Part shown: positions 1 to 8,343 of the stretch, piece after piece
How the letters are laid out: every line of letters starts with the position of its first letter
Position numbering within the stretch: the first letter of the stretch is position 1
Assembly (NCBI GenBank): GCA_013696665.1
Contig: JACCYC010000169.1
Location: forward strand, 1 to 20,282
Reading direction: 5' to 3'
Length of the DNA: 20,282 bases
Origin: Burkholderiaceae bacterium
Lineage (GTDB): Bacteria > Pseudomonadota > Gammaproteobacteria > Burkholderiales > Burkholderiaceae_F
Position numbers and translations under genes: made by a program
The notes under the pieces: model-generated
The model's input: the letters and a program-made list of their open reading frames with translations, nothing else
Databases searched by the model: none
Told to the model about the DNA's origin: nothing

Positions 1-956
1 GGTTGCTGCCGCTCGAATGAAAGTTTGGTGCTCAGCCGCTGGTACACCTTTTTCAGCGTGGCGGCGTCCGCCGCTGGGAAATACTCGGCGCTCGTAACAT
101 CGGCGATCTTCTTCAGCGCCTCTTCATCGAGCCGCACGCGCATGTTCCAGCCTTCAGCGCTCACCGTAACCCCCTCGGTTGTGCCGATGCCCACTGTGTA
201 AATGCGCACCCCGTAATCGGACGCGATCTCGGCAGCCTTCAGTGGGTCTGGCCCAACATTGCTCTGGCCATCCGACAGCAGAACGATCGCAACCTGCTTG
301 TTGTCGCCCTTGGGTTCGCGCGCGGGCAACTCGTCGGTTCGTCTGATTTTCTTCTCACCCGCGCGTGGATTGATGAACTCTTCGACGTCAATCCGAGCTG
401 CAGGCAGCAGCGCATCGAGCGCGATGATCAGGCCGGAGCCCAAAGCGGTGCCACGCTGCGTTTCCAGCCGGTCGATCGCCGCGACAATATCTTCGCGATT
501 ATCGGTGGGTGATTGCACCACGGCCGCGGAGGCGGCGACCGCGACTACGCCAATTCGAACATTGCTTGGTTGCGCTTCGATGAAAGTCTTCGCCGCGTCA
601 CGTGCGGCGGTCAGGCGGTTCGGCTTGATGTCGGTCGCGCGCATGCTGTTCGACATGTCGAGCGCAAGAATGATCGCGTCGAGCCTTGCGGGCAGTGTCA
701 GCGCAGCCTGTGGGCGCGCGATGGCCAGAATCAGCGCAGTCAGCGCCAGAACCCAAAACAGTGCCGGAAGCATGCGGCGCATCCTGCTCGCGGTGCCCAG
801 TGCGTGGCCGCCGACGGTTTCAAGACTTGCGTAGCGGCTCGATGTTTTTGAGCGCCGCTTCAGCAGCGCCCAGTAAAGCGCCGCAGCCAGTGGGACTATC
901 ACCAGCAGCCACAGCAAGCTCGGCCACAGAAACGTCAGAGAGCCGGTGTCGAGCAT
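1..956 (-). CDS. BatA-like VWA-domain membrane protein (C-terminus cut by window edge)
   Basis: Reading from the ATG at 956, the frame stays open to the left edge, giving at least 318 residues. The N-terminus has two hydrophobic segments, at about residues 8-28 and 66-84. A von Willebrand factor A domain follows, with the MIDAS motif DMSNS and a later LLSDG strand. This layout matches BatA/BatB-type proteins, which sit in the inner membrane with the VWA domain in the periplasm and are usually encoded with MoxR ATPases. The start lies 5 bp beyond the stop of the DUF58 gene, so it is the last visible gene of the protease-moxR-DUF58 cluster. The gene at 4105 encodes a clear paralogue (matching ATD..P.R..AA, VVQ.PTD, GSGLI.AL and YTVG.GT). 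The missing part probably holds a C-terminal TM segment. The family is well supported; the precise role is unknown. Confidence 0.88.
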   Translation of the reverse strand, partial: MLDTGSLTFLWPSLLWLLVIVPLAAALYWALLKRRSKTSSRYASLETVGGHALGTASRMRRMLPALFWVLALTALILAIARPQAALTLPARLDAIILALDMSNSMRATDIKPNRLTAARDAAKTFIEAQPSNVRIGVVAVAASAAVVQSPTDNREDIVAAIDRLETQRGTALGSGLIIALDALLPAARIDVEEFINPRAGEKKIRRTDELPAREPKGDNKQVAIVLLSDGQSNVGPDPLKAAEIASDYGVRIYTVGIGTTEGVTVSAEGWNMRVRLDEEALKKIADVTSAEYFPAADAATLKKVYQRLSTKLSFERQQ

Positions 957-961
957 CGGGT

Positions 962-1954
962 CTAACTTGCTCGGTTGAGTGCGCGCGACGCCGACACGCC
1001 AGTGGCCAGCTGGCTGCGCCGTTTACGCAGCTGCGTAAAGCGCAGCAATGCCTGATCGAGCGGTTCATCGGTCGTCAGTTCCAGACAATCAACGCCCGCT
1101 TCGGACAGTCCGTTGCGCAGCGTCTGTTCGCGCTGTGCCGCAGCGTCGGCAAAACGCTTACGAAACCGTCGATCATGCGTGTCGACAAATATCTGCTCGC
1201 CGGTTTCCGCATCCTGCATCACGACCAGCCCAATATTTGGAAGCTCGAGCTCCATCGGGTCGTAGAGGCGCACCGCGATCACTTCATGCCGGCGCGCGAG
1301 CATCGCAAGCGAGCGACCCCAGCCGGGCTTGCTGATGAAATCCGATACAACGAACACGACCGAGCGGCGCTTGATCATCGGATGCGCCATCGCGAGCAAG
1401 GCGGTGAGGTCAGTTTCGCTGCCCGCTGCTGCGGCTTCCGTTTTCAACATTCGGTCCAGCACATGCAACACGTGTCGGCGGCCGTTCCGGGCTGGAATCA
1501 TTTCGTTGCCGCCGTGGGTATGCAGGATGGCGCCGACCCGATTTCCGTAGCGTGTGAACAATCGCGCCAGCACAGCCACCAACTCGCTCGACAGTTCACG
1601 CTTGCGCTTTTGCTGCGACCCGAAATCGACCGAGCCCGAAAGATCGAGAACGAACCACGCGGCGACCTCGCGATCTTCCTGAAACTCGCGCACGTAGGGG
1701 GTCGGTGAACGCGCAGTGACGTTCCAATCGATGTAGCGCACATCGTCGTGCAACTGGTACTCGCGCAAATCAGCCAGATCGAGCCCGAAGCCCCGAAACA
1801 GGGTTCGATAGTCGCCCTGCAAAAGCCCGTCGAGCCGCCGCAGCACCGTGAATTCAAGGCGCCGTAGCAGCAGCTCCGCATCCGGTCGAGCGACCGGCTC
1901 GTTTGCCGCCGGCGTGTCGGGGGGGTCCTTACGAAGCCGTCGCCACCCGAACAT
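962..1954 (-). CDS. DUF58 domain protein, MoxR partner
   Basis: A 330-residue protein with the DUF58 signature at about residues 64-82 (REYQLHDDVRYIDWN.TAR), followed by a VWA-like fold with DLSGS at 104-108. It has no convincing TM segment. DUF58 proteins are almost always encoded next to MoxR ATPases and VWA proteins and are thought to be clients or adaptors in MoxR-dependent maturation of complexes. I chose the ATG at 1954 because GGAGG lies just upstream, although the spacer is short (3 nt). An ATG at 1999 is in frame but would overlap moxR more deeply. With the chosen start it overlaps the end of moxR by 26 bp, so the two are probably translationally coupled. Confidence 0.9.
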   Translation of the reverse strand: MFGWRRLRKDPPDTPAANEPVARPDAELLLRRLEFTVLRRLDGLLQGDYRTLFRGFGLDLADLREYQLHDDVRYIDWNVTARSPTPYVREFQEDREVAAWFVLDLSGSVDFGSQQKRKRELSSELVAVLARLFTRYGNRVGAILHTHGGNEMIPARNGRRHVLHVLDRMLKTEAAAAGSETDLTALLAMAHPMIKRRSVVFVVSDFISKPGWGRSLAMLARRHEVIAVRLYDPMELELPNIGLVVMQDAETGEQIFVDTHDRRFRKRFADAAAQREQTLRNGLSEAGVDCLELTTDEPLDQALLRFTQLRKRRSQLATGVSASRALNRAS

Positions 1955-2939
1955 GCGCCTCCAGCGGTTTGTCCGGCGCGGGTATCGCCTGCAGCACACG
2001 CATCACGATCTGATCAGCAGTCTGCCCATCCGACAGCGCTTCATAGCTCAACACCAGGCGATGCCGCAGAACATCAGGGACCAGATCGATCATGTCTTCC
2101 GGCAGCACGTAGTTGCGGCCGCGCAGATATGCCAGAGCACGTGCGCCTTCCACCATGTTAATTGTGGCGCGCGGGCTCGCGCCGAACGTCAGGTAGCGCG
2201 CCATCTCTTTTAAGCCATAGCGCTCCGGGCGTCGCGTCGCTGCCACCAGCTTGACCGCGTATTGCATCAACCCGGGGTCGACGTAGATCTTGCGGCACTC
2301 GGCCTGCAGTTCCTTCAGCTGCGAGGTGCTGCAAACGGCGCTGACGGTCGCCGCAACACCGGTGACCCGCTCGACGATGACAAACTCCTCTTCCTCACTG
2401 GGATAGCCGACCAGCACCTTCATCATGAAGCGATCGACCTGAGCTTCGGGCAACGGGTACGTACCCTCGGTTTCGATCGGATTCTGCGTCGCCATCACGA
2501 GGAAAGGCTCGGGCACGCGGTGTGATTCTCCGGCGATCGTGACTTGCCGCTCCTGCATCACCTCGAGCAGCGCGCTCTGTACCTTCGCCGGCGCGCGATT
2601 GATCTCATCGGCGAGCAGAAGGTTGGTAAACACCGGGCCAAGCACCGTGGAGAACTCACCGGACTTCTGGTTGTACATGCGCGTACCGATCAGATCTGCC
2701 GGCAGCAAGTCGGGCGTGAACTGAATACGTTTGAACGTTCCGCGGATCGTCTTGGCGAGGGTGTTTACCGTCAGCGTCTTGGCCAGCCCCGGCACTCCTT
2801 CAACGAGCAAATGCCCCTGCGCGAGTATCGCGACCAGTACTCGCTCAAGGAAATGATCTTGTCCAACGACGACACGTTTGACTTCATAGAGCACGTTTTG
2901 CATCAACGCGCCCGCGTTGCGGCTTGTGTATTCGTCCAT
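1929..2939 (-). CDS. MoxR-family AAA+ ATPase
   Basis: A 336-residue AAA+ ATPase of the MoxR type. Visible motifs are Walker A GVPGLAKT (48-55), Walker B LLLADE (107-112), sensor 1 ATQNP with Asn153, and the arginine finger region EAQVDRF around Arg170. MoxR proteins act as cytoplasmic ATP-driven chaperones for VWA or metalloprotein complexes. Neighbours agree: DUF58 and VWA genes follow directly on the same strand. The ATG at 2939 has AGGA about 7 nt upstream. A 98-bp gap with several inverted repeats separates it from the protease gene upstream and may tune its expression. The gene symbol moxR is used loosely for many paralogues, so none is assigned. Confidence 0.95.
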   Translation of the reverse strand: MDEYTSRNAGALMQNVLYEVKRVVVGQDHFLERVLVAILAQGHLLVEGVPGLAKTLTVNTLAKTIRGTFKRIQFTPDLLPADLIGTRMYNQKSGEFSTVLGPVFTNLLLADEINRAPAKVQSALLEVMQERQVTIAGESHRVPEPFLVMATQNPIETEGTYPLPEAQVDRFMMKVLVGYPSEEEEFVIVERVTGVAATVSAVCSTSQLKELQAECRKIYVDPGLMQYAVKLVAATRRPERYGLKEMARYLTFGASPRATINMVEGARALAYLRGRNYVLPEDMIDLVPDVLRHRLVLSYEALSDGQTADQIVMRVLQAIPAPDKPLEAHVRVATAS

Positions 2940-2971
2940 CGCTCTTCCTGTAATTGCCTTCTAAAAATCGT

Positions 2972-3034
2972 CTGGCTCTGCCAGCGATTTGTTCGCTAAC
3001 TAATCGAACAAAAGTAGGTCTGCAGTTTTGTTCG
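2972..3034 (-). promoter_or_regulatory. Candidate attenuator: alternating inverted repeats plus terminator-like hairpin
   Basis: Between the protease stop and moxR the minus strand carries three copies of one 7-base word in alternating orientation: CGAACAA at 3034-3028, its complement TTGTTCG at 3011-3005, and CGAACAA again at 2995-2989. The middle copy can pair with the first (extended to 9 bp, CGAACAAAA with TTTTGTTCG) or with the last (7 bp), but not both. Directly after the third copy lies TCGCTGGC-AGA-GCCAG(A)CGA and then TTTTT, which looks like a short intrinsic terminator with one bulged A. Mutually exclusive pairing before a terminator-like hairpin is how attenuators are built. The elements are seen directly; regulation is inferred. 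It could instead be a simple weak terminator plus protein-binding repeats. Confidence 0.4.
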
Positions 3035-3037
3035 CTT

Positions 3038-3967
3038 TTAAAACGGTGGAACGCCAACGGCGCCGCCGGCGCTTTCAATCGTGGCGGCGAAACCGATGCC
3101 GGCAAAGGTGGGGCCGGTCGGGTTAAGAATCGCGGTCACGATGCCGACTACTTCGCCGCTCATCGTAATCAGTGGCCCGCCCGAGTTGCCCGGGTTGGCG
3201 GCAGCGTCGAATTGAATCAGGCCGGTCAATATGCGCTTGCCTTCACGCGAGCGAAACTCGCGGTCGAGGCCGGAAACCACGCCGGCGCTGGTGGAGGGAC
3301 CAATGCCGAAGGGGAACCCGACGGCGACGACCTCGTCGCCCGATTGCAGGTGCGCTGTTGAACCCAAAGTGGCCGGCTGCAGGTCATCAGGCAATTTCTT
3401 GGCCTTGATCACAGCCAGATCGTTCTCCGGATAGACGCGAATGACGTCGACCTCGGACTCGGTGCCGTCGAAGAACGTGACCGACATTCGTTTTGCGCCG
3501 GTGACCACATGCAGATTGGTCAAAATCGTTCCGTTGTCGACGATCACGACCCCCGAGCCGACGCCGTTCATGCGCTCGCCGGCGCCGGGCTCGTCGTCTT
3601 CGTCGTAGCCGCGCACGCGCACCACTGAAGGCATTACCAAAGCTGCGGCCTTGGTTGCCCGCGACGGCAGCGTCTTCGTATCGAGCGTGTGCAGCACAGC
3701 GGCATCGATATCGTCCTGCGACAGTTCGCGACCGGTCGGCCGCATCTGGTCGCGCACTACAAAAAGCCCCAAAGCGATCAACATGCCGCCGAACAACAGC
3801 AACGCACGATCATGTCTTAGCGCAAACGACCGCGCGCGCCCGGGCGGAACCGGCAACTTTGCTGCCGGCAGGTTCGGCATCGCTGTACGCGCCGCCGTGG
3901 CAACGGCCGCGGGTGGCGGATCGCTACGCGCGGGCTTTGCTGCGCTGTATAGCGCGGGTCTTTTCAT
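3038..3967 (-). CDS. HtrA/DegS-like trypsin-family serine protease without PDZ domain
   Basis: A 309-residue protein. A proline/alanine-rich cytoplasmic N-terminus is followed by one TM segment (about 55-71), so the protease domain should be periplasmic. The catalytic triad is readable: His153 in TNLHVV, Asp183 in ENDLAVI, and Ser262 in GNSGGPL. The domain resembles HtrA/DegP-type S1C proteases but the protein stops soon after the last strand (GIGFAATIE) with no PDZ domain, unlike DegS or DegP. It is the first gene of the minus-strand cluster leading to moxR, suggesting a role in processing or quality control of the VWA complex (inference). No good Shine-Dalgarno precedes the ATG at 3967, so the exact start is less certain. 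Confidence 0.9.
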   Translation of the reverse strand: MKRPALYSAAKPARSDPPPAAVATAARTAMPNLPAAKLPVPPGRARSFALRHDRALLLFGGMLIALGLFVVRDQMRPTGRELSQDDIDAAVLHTLDTKTLPSRATKAAALVMPSVVRVRGYDEDDEPGAGERMNGVGSGVVIVDNGTILTNLHVVTGAKRMSVTFFDGTESEVDVIRVYPENDLAVIKAKKLPDDLQPATLGSTAHLQSGDEVVAVGFPFGIGPSTSAGVVSGLDREFRSREGKRILTGLIQFDAAANPGNSGGPLITMSGEVVGIVTAILNPTGPTFAGIGFAATIESAGGAVGVPPF

Positions 3968-4104
3968 CGGGAAAAAGTAGCATGGACGGGTGATAGAGTA
4001 ACCGCGCAGAGGAACGACGAGTACGCCGAGCCAGTCATATGAGCGGAAGTTCGGGAAAATGGTTCACCTCTGAAGTCGCGCTAATACGTCTGTAAGGGAA
4101 CACG

Positions 4105-5181
4105 ATGCGGTTCTTGTGGCCCGAGATGCTCTGGGTGCTGCTGCTGCTGCCTTTGCTGGTAACGGCTTACGTCTTCATTCTGCGGCGACGCAAGCGCGCT
4201 GCGATCCGCTATTCGAGTCTTTTACTGGTGCGCGAGGCAGTGCGCGGGCAGCGTTTCCGCCGGCATGTTCCGCCCGCGCTGTTTCTGCTGTCGTTGGTTG
4301 CGGCGCTGTTCGCAATGGCTCGTCCGACCGCGTCAGTCACGCTGCCGTCTCAGTACATGACGGTCGCGCTTGCGATGGACGTCTCGCGCAGCATGCAGGC
4401 CACCGACGTTGAACCGACGCGAATCAGCGCGGCGCAGGTGGCCGCGAAAGCGTTCATCGAGGAGTTGCCGCGCAACGTGCGGCTCGGCATCGTGTCATTT
4501 GCAGGCACCGCCAACGTGGTGCAGACACCGACCGACGTCAAGCAGGACATGCTCGACGCGATCGATCGCTTTCAATTGCAGCGAGCGACTGCGACCGGCA
4601 GCGGGCTGATTCTGGCGTTGTCGATGTTGTTTCCAGAGGAAGGCATCGATATCGACTCGGTGATCGCAAGTCAGGCGCGCTCGCGCGGGCATCCCGGGGG
4701 CGCAGCGCCGATCGATCGGCCGCGCAAGAGTGAGGAAAAGAAAGTGCTACAGCCAATGGCCCCCGGTTCGTATCCTTCTGGCGTCATCATCCTGCTGAGC
4801 GACGGCCGGCGCACGACAGGGCCGGATCCTATTGAAGTTGCCAAGATGGCGGCCGAGCGCGGCGTGCGCGTTTATACGGTAGGGTTCGGCACGCTGGAAG
4901 GAACGACGATCAGCATGGACAACTATTCGTTCTATGTGCGGCTCGACGAGGAAACCTTGAAAAGTATCGCCAAGATCACGGGCGGCGAATACTTTCACGC
5001 CGGTACCGGCGCGGACTTGCGTAGGGTGTACACGCATCTGAGCACCAAACTGTCGATGGAGCGCAAGGAGACCGAGGTGAGCGCGTTGTTCAGTGCAGTC
5101 GCCGCGGTGCTGGCGTTGATGGCAGCCATGCTTTCGGTGCTGTGGTTCCACCGGGGCGCGCGTCCCGCTGCGTCTGCCTAG
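4105..5181 (+). CDS. BatA-like VWA-domain membrane protein (second copy)
   Basis: A complete 358-residue paralogue of the truncated gene at 1-956. TM segments lie at about 8-26, 55-72 and 329-348. Between the last two is the VWA domain with MIDAS DVSRS (92-96) and Asp233 in LLSDG. A segment of about 45 residues between ALSMLFPEEGIDID and VIILLSDG is rich in Arg, Pro and Lys, and the other copy has an equivalent insertion. It probably inserts in the inner membrane with the VWA domain outside the cytoplasm. The ATG at 4105 follows AAGGGA at a suitable distance. It diverges from the protease-moxR cluster across 137 bp, and its stop codon overlaps that of dinB in a shared CTAG. Confidence 0.93.
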   Translation: MRFLWPEMLWVLLLLPLLVTAYVFILRRRKRAAIRYSSLLLVREAVRGQRFRRHVPPALFLLSLVAALFAMARPTASVTLPSQYMTVALAMDVSRSMQATDVEPTRISAAQVAAKAFIEELPRNVRLGIVSFAGTANVVQTPTDVKQDMLDAIDRFQLQRATATGSGLILALSMLFPEEGIDIDSVIASQARSRGHPGGAAPIDRPRKSEEKKVLQPMAPGSYPSGVIILLSDGRRTTGPDPIEVAKMAAERGVRVYTVGFGTLEGTTISMDNYSFYVRLDEETLKSIAKITGGEYFHAGTGADLRRVYTHLSTKLSMERKETEVSALFSAVAAVLALMAAMLSVLWFHRGARPAASA

Positions 5182-6371
5182 CTCGACGTCGGCGCCAAGC
5201 CTCCCGCTCGTACGCCGAGCAGACGAATGCGCTTTGTCAGCGCGACGCGCTTTAAGCATTCGCCTGCGGCGCGTCGGATCTGATCCGAATCATCGGTCGG
5301 CTGCGCCAGTGTGTTGTCTCGCGTCACTGTCTTGAAATCTTCGAAGCGGAGCTTGATGCCGATCGTACGGCTCACGTAGCGCTTGCGCCGCAGGTCGTCT
5401 CCCAGTTCGTGGCAAAGCGCCGTGAAAATCTGCGACAGCCTGGCGCGATCTCGCACGGCGTGAAGATCGTGGTCGAACGTGGTTTCGCGGCTCATCGACT
5501 TCGGTTCGGAAAACGTCACGACCGCGCGGTCGTCGCGACCATGTGAAGCGTCATGCATCCAAACTGCGTTTGCCTTGCCGAAATTTTGCGCCAGCCACGC
5601 GGGGTCTGCCAGTGCAAGCTCGCCGATGGTGGCGATGCCCAGTCGCGCAAGTTTCGCAGCGCCTTTGGGTCCGACGCCGTGCAACCGCCGCACTGGCATC
5701 GGCCATAGGCGGGCCTCGACGTCAGCACCCGTCACAATGGTCAGTCCATTGGGCTTGTCGAGTTCTGAAGCGATCTTCGCGATCAGCTTGTTCGATGCGA
5801 GGCCGATCGAGCACGACAAACCCGTCGCATCGCGCACCGCGTTTTTAAGCTCTTGCGCGATCTCTCGCGCCGACCACCACGCTTCGTCCGCATCGGGCTC
5901 ACGCGCGCTGTATCCATCGTCGTCGTTGGCCGGCATCCGCGCGGCAACAAGATCGGTCAGATCGATATAGATCTCGTCGATTCCGCGATCTTCGACGTGC
6001 GGCGCGATTGTCTGCACCGCGGCTTTGAATAGGCGCGAGTAGGTGCGGTACTGGTCGAAATCAGTCGGAAGTAAAACCGCTTCCGGCGCCTTCTGCGCCG
6101 CTTTCATCAGCCCCATTGCCGAGTGAATGCCAAACGCGCGCGCCTCATAGGTGGCAGTGGTCACCACGCCACGGCCAACATAACCCCGCAAGCGCGCAAA
6201 CCGGCGGCGCTGCTCACCGCTCACCGCGTCGGTCTCCCATACCGGCTGATGCCGTGCGCCACCGCCGATCACGACCGGCGTCCCCTGCAACTCCGGATAT
6301 CGCAGCAGCTCGACCGACGCATAGAAGGCGTCCATATCGAGGTGAGCAATTACGCGCGCGGGTCCGGACAT
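5178..6371 (-). CDS. dinB: DNA polymerase IV (Y-family translesion polymerase)
   Basis: A 397-residue Y-family polymerase. The catalytic metal ligands are visible: Asp12 in HLDMDAFYASVE and Asp132-Glu133 in GIDEIYID. The palm motif CSIGLASNKLIAKIASELDKPNG and the helix-hairpin-helix VRRLHGVGPK..AKL are also present. Compared with E. coli DinB there is an extra stretch of about 26 residues after VVIGGG (about 38-64) and a second one around 143-165. No obvious beta-clamp binding peptide is seen at the C-terminus, which ends LGVRAGGLAPTSS. The enzyme performs error-prone bypass synthesis on damaged DNA. The start is the ATG at 6371, which lies only 26 bp from the divergent MFS gene. No LexA-type operator was recognised there. 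Confidence 0.96.
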   Translation of the reverse strand: MSGPARVIAHLDMDAFYASVELLRYPELQGTPVVIGGGARHQPVWETDAVSGEQRRRFARLRGYVGRGVVTTATYEARAFGIHSAMGLMKAAQKAPEAVLLPTDFDQYRTYSRLFKAAVQTIAPHVEDRGIDEIYIDLTDLVAARMPANDDDGYSAREPDADEAWWSAREIAQELKNAVRDATGLSCSIGLASNKLIAKIASELDKPNGLTIVTGADVEARLWPMPVRRLHGVGPKGAAKLARLGIATIGELALADPAWLAQNFGKANAVWMHDASHGRDDRAVVTFSEPKSMSRETTFDHDLHAVRDRARLSQIFTALCHELGDDLRRKRYVSRTIGIKLRFEDFKTVTRDNTLAQPTDDSDQIRRAAGECLKRVALTKRIRLLGVRAGGLAPTSS

Positions 6372-6397
6372 GTGATCACGAGTGGCAGTTAAAGTGT

Positions 6398-7645
6398 ATG
6401 TCGTCTCGCGCGCATCGGCGGTCGGGCTTGAACACGCAAAATGATCGTCTGGTTATCTACGGCGCGGCCTCGTTGCGCGGGCTGGCGGCCGGCGCGATCA
6501 GCGTTCTTGCCGCCGTTTATCTCGCAAAGCGTGGGTTCGACGAGGCGGCGATTGGCGTGGTGCTGAGCGCAGGGCTGGCCGGCGTGTTCGCGGGCACGAT
6601 CTTCGGAACTTACTACGCCGATCGATTCGGGCGCCGCCGCAGTCTGGTTGCACTGTCGTTGCTGGCAGCGATCGGTGGCGCGGCGCTGGTATGGACCGGG
6701 ACGTTGTGGGCAGCTGCGTTGGCCGCTTTCCTTGGCATGCTCAACACGCAGGGCTCCGATCGCGGCGCGGCGCAGGCGCTCGAGCAGGCGATCTTGCCGG
6801 CCACGACCAGCGATGCGGAGCGCACGCAGGTGTATGCACGCTATAACGCGCTCGCCGATGTCGGCGGTGCAGCAGGCGCGTTACTGGCAGCGCTTCCGGC
6901 ATTGCTGCGCGATCATTGGCAAGTAGCCGAACTGCGTGCGTACGACTCGACCATATTTTTGTATGCCGCATTGAGCCTCCTCGTAGCCTGGGCGTATTCG
7001 CAATTGTCCGATCGGGCGGAGCGCGCTCCGGTGGCGCTGCCACTGTCAGACTCGCACGGCACAGCTCCAGGCGTCAGGCGGCAGGTGCACAAGTTTGCAT
7101 TGCTGTCGGGCCTCGACGCCGTGGGCGGAGGCTTCATTGGATCCGCGCTAATCGCCTATTTCTTGTACGTTCGATTCGGCGTCAACGAGACCGAGCTCGC
7201 GCTGCTGTTCGTTGCGGCGCGAACGATGACCGTGTTGTCGCACTTCCTCGCCGCGTGGCTCGCCCGCCGTATCGGGCTCGTGAACACGATGGTCTTTACC
7301 CACATCCCATCGAGCCTGTTGTTGTTGACGTTGCCGATCGCGCCGACGTTCGGCGTTGCAGCGGCGCTGTTCATTCTGCGTGAGGGGCTCTCCGAAATGG
7401 ACGTGCCGACACGGCAGTCGTACCTGATGGCGATTGTGCCGCCGCACGAGCGCGCGTGGGCGGCGGGAATATCGCAGCTTGCGCGCGCCGGCGGCCGCAT
7501 GGTTTCACCGTTGCTCGCAGGCGCGGCAATGCAGGCGGGTGCATTGTGGGTGCCACTGGCCGCGGGTGCGGCGATCAAGATCGCATACGACCTGCTGCTT
7601 TGGCGAGCGTTTCGCCTGATCAGGCCGCCGGAAGAGCAGGGTTGA
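6398..7645 (+). CDS. Major facilitator superfamily transporter
   Basis: A 415-residue, strongly hydrophobic protein with about 12 TM segments in two halves. The MFS signature between TM2 and TM3 is clear: GTYYADRFGRRRSL, with Asp75, Arg76, Gly78, Arg79 and Arg80. The substrate cannot be read from the sequence. The frame remains open far upstream, but that part lies antisense to dinB and reads as Arg/Pro-rich shadow sequence, so I place the start at ATG 6398. The gene diverges from dinB with only 26 bp between starts, so any promoters must overlap the coding ends. It converges with the methyltransferase gene 11 bp downstream. Confidence 0.9.
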   Translation: MSSRAHRRSGLNTQNDRLVIYGAASLRGLAAGAISVLAAVYLAKRGFDEAAIGVVLSAGLAGVFAGTIFGTYYADRFGRRRSLVALSLLAAIGGAALVWTGTLWAAALAAFLGMLNTQGSDRGAAQALEQAILPATTSDAERTQVYARYNALADVGGAAGALLAALPALLRDHWQVAELRAYDSTIFLYAALSLLVAWAYSQLSDRAERAPVALPLSDSHGTAPGVRRQVHKFALLSGLDAVGGGFIGSALIAYFLYVRFGVNETELALLFVAARTMTVLSHFLAAWLARRIGLVNTMVFTHIPSSLLLLTLPIAPTFGVAAALFILREGLSEMDVPTRQSYLMAIVPPHERAWAAGISQLARAGGRMVSPLLAGAAMQAGALWVPLAAGAAIKIAYDLLLWRAFRLIRPPEEQG

Positions 7646-7656
7646 CCGTTAGCGGG

Positions 7657-8328
7657 TCAGCGTTTGCGAGCGAGCGTCAATCCGTCGCCGATCGGAAGCA
7701 ACGATAGGTCGACGCGGGAATCGTCGCGCAGCTTCACGTTCAGCGCCTGCAATGCCGCAGTGTCCGCATCTTTAGTTGCGTCGACGACAGGCTCGGCGAC
7801 CCTGCCGCTCCATAAAGTGTTGTCGATCGCTATCAGGCCACCGGCCCGCACCAAGCGCAGGCAGCGCTCGTAATACGCGTCGTAATTGGATTTGTCCGCG
7901 TCGATAAATGCGAAGTCATAGCGTCCGGCTTCCCCGGCCGCGAGTCTCGCGTCGAGCGTGTGGACTGCGGGCTCCAGGACAAGATCAATTTTGTCGGCCA
8001 CGCCCGCGCGCAGCCAGAAAGGACGGCCGATTCGCGTGTACTCATCGCTCACATCGCAGGCAAGGACGTGGCCGTCGGGTGGAAGCGCCAACGCGACGGC
8101 GAGCGCGCTGTAACCGGTGAAAACGCCGACTTCGATCGTGCGCCGTGCACCGATCAGCTTGACCAGCAGCGCCAGCAGCTGCCCCTGCTCGGGCGAGATC
8201 TGCATGTTCGCGTCCGGATGCTCGCTGGTTGCTGCGCGCAGCTCGGCGAGTGCGGAATGCTCGCGCAGCGACGTGTCGAGTACGTACTGATATAGACGAT
8301 CGTCCAGATTCAGCGTTCTGCGTGACAT
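7657..8328 (-). CDS. SAM-dependent O-methyltransferase, caffeoyl-CoA OMT-like (class I, cation-dependent)
   Basis: A 223-residue protein of normal length for the bacterial family 3 O-methyltransferases. SAM motif I is TIEVGVFTGYSAL (about 64-76). The metal/substrate residues appear as FIDADKSNY (Asp143) and AIDNTLWSG (Asp169, Asn170). Enzymes of this family methylate hydroxyl groups of catechol-like substrates using a divalent cation; the substrate here is unknown. The ATG at 8328 lies 15 bp after the stop of the HicA-like gene on the same strand, so the two are probably co-transcribed. It converges with the MFS gene. No strong Shine-Dalgarno precedes the start. Confidence 0.93.
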   Translation of the reverse strand: MSRRTLNLDDRLYQYVLDTSLREHSALAELRAATSEHPDANMQISPEQGQLLALLVKLIGARRTIEVGVFTGYSALAVALALPPDGHVLACDVSDEYTRIGRPFWLRAGVADKIDLVLEPAVHTLDARLAAGEAGRYDFAFIDADKSNYDAYYERCLRLVRAGGLIAIDNTLWSGRVAEPVVDATKDADTAALQALNVKLRDDSRVDLSLLPIGDGLTLARKR

Positions 8329-8343
8329 CGTTAACGCGTCGAA

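Noticed and set aside
6116..6397. Open upstream extension of the MFS reading frame
   Set aside because: It is antisense to dinB, rich in Arg/Pro/His and has no TM segments; MFS homology begins after ATG 6398.
7643..7659. TGACC...GGTCA inverted repeat between the MFS and methyltransferase genes
   Set aside because: The arms consist largely of the two facing stop codons, are only 5 bp long and lack a T-tract.
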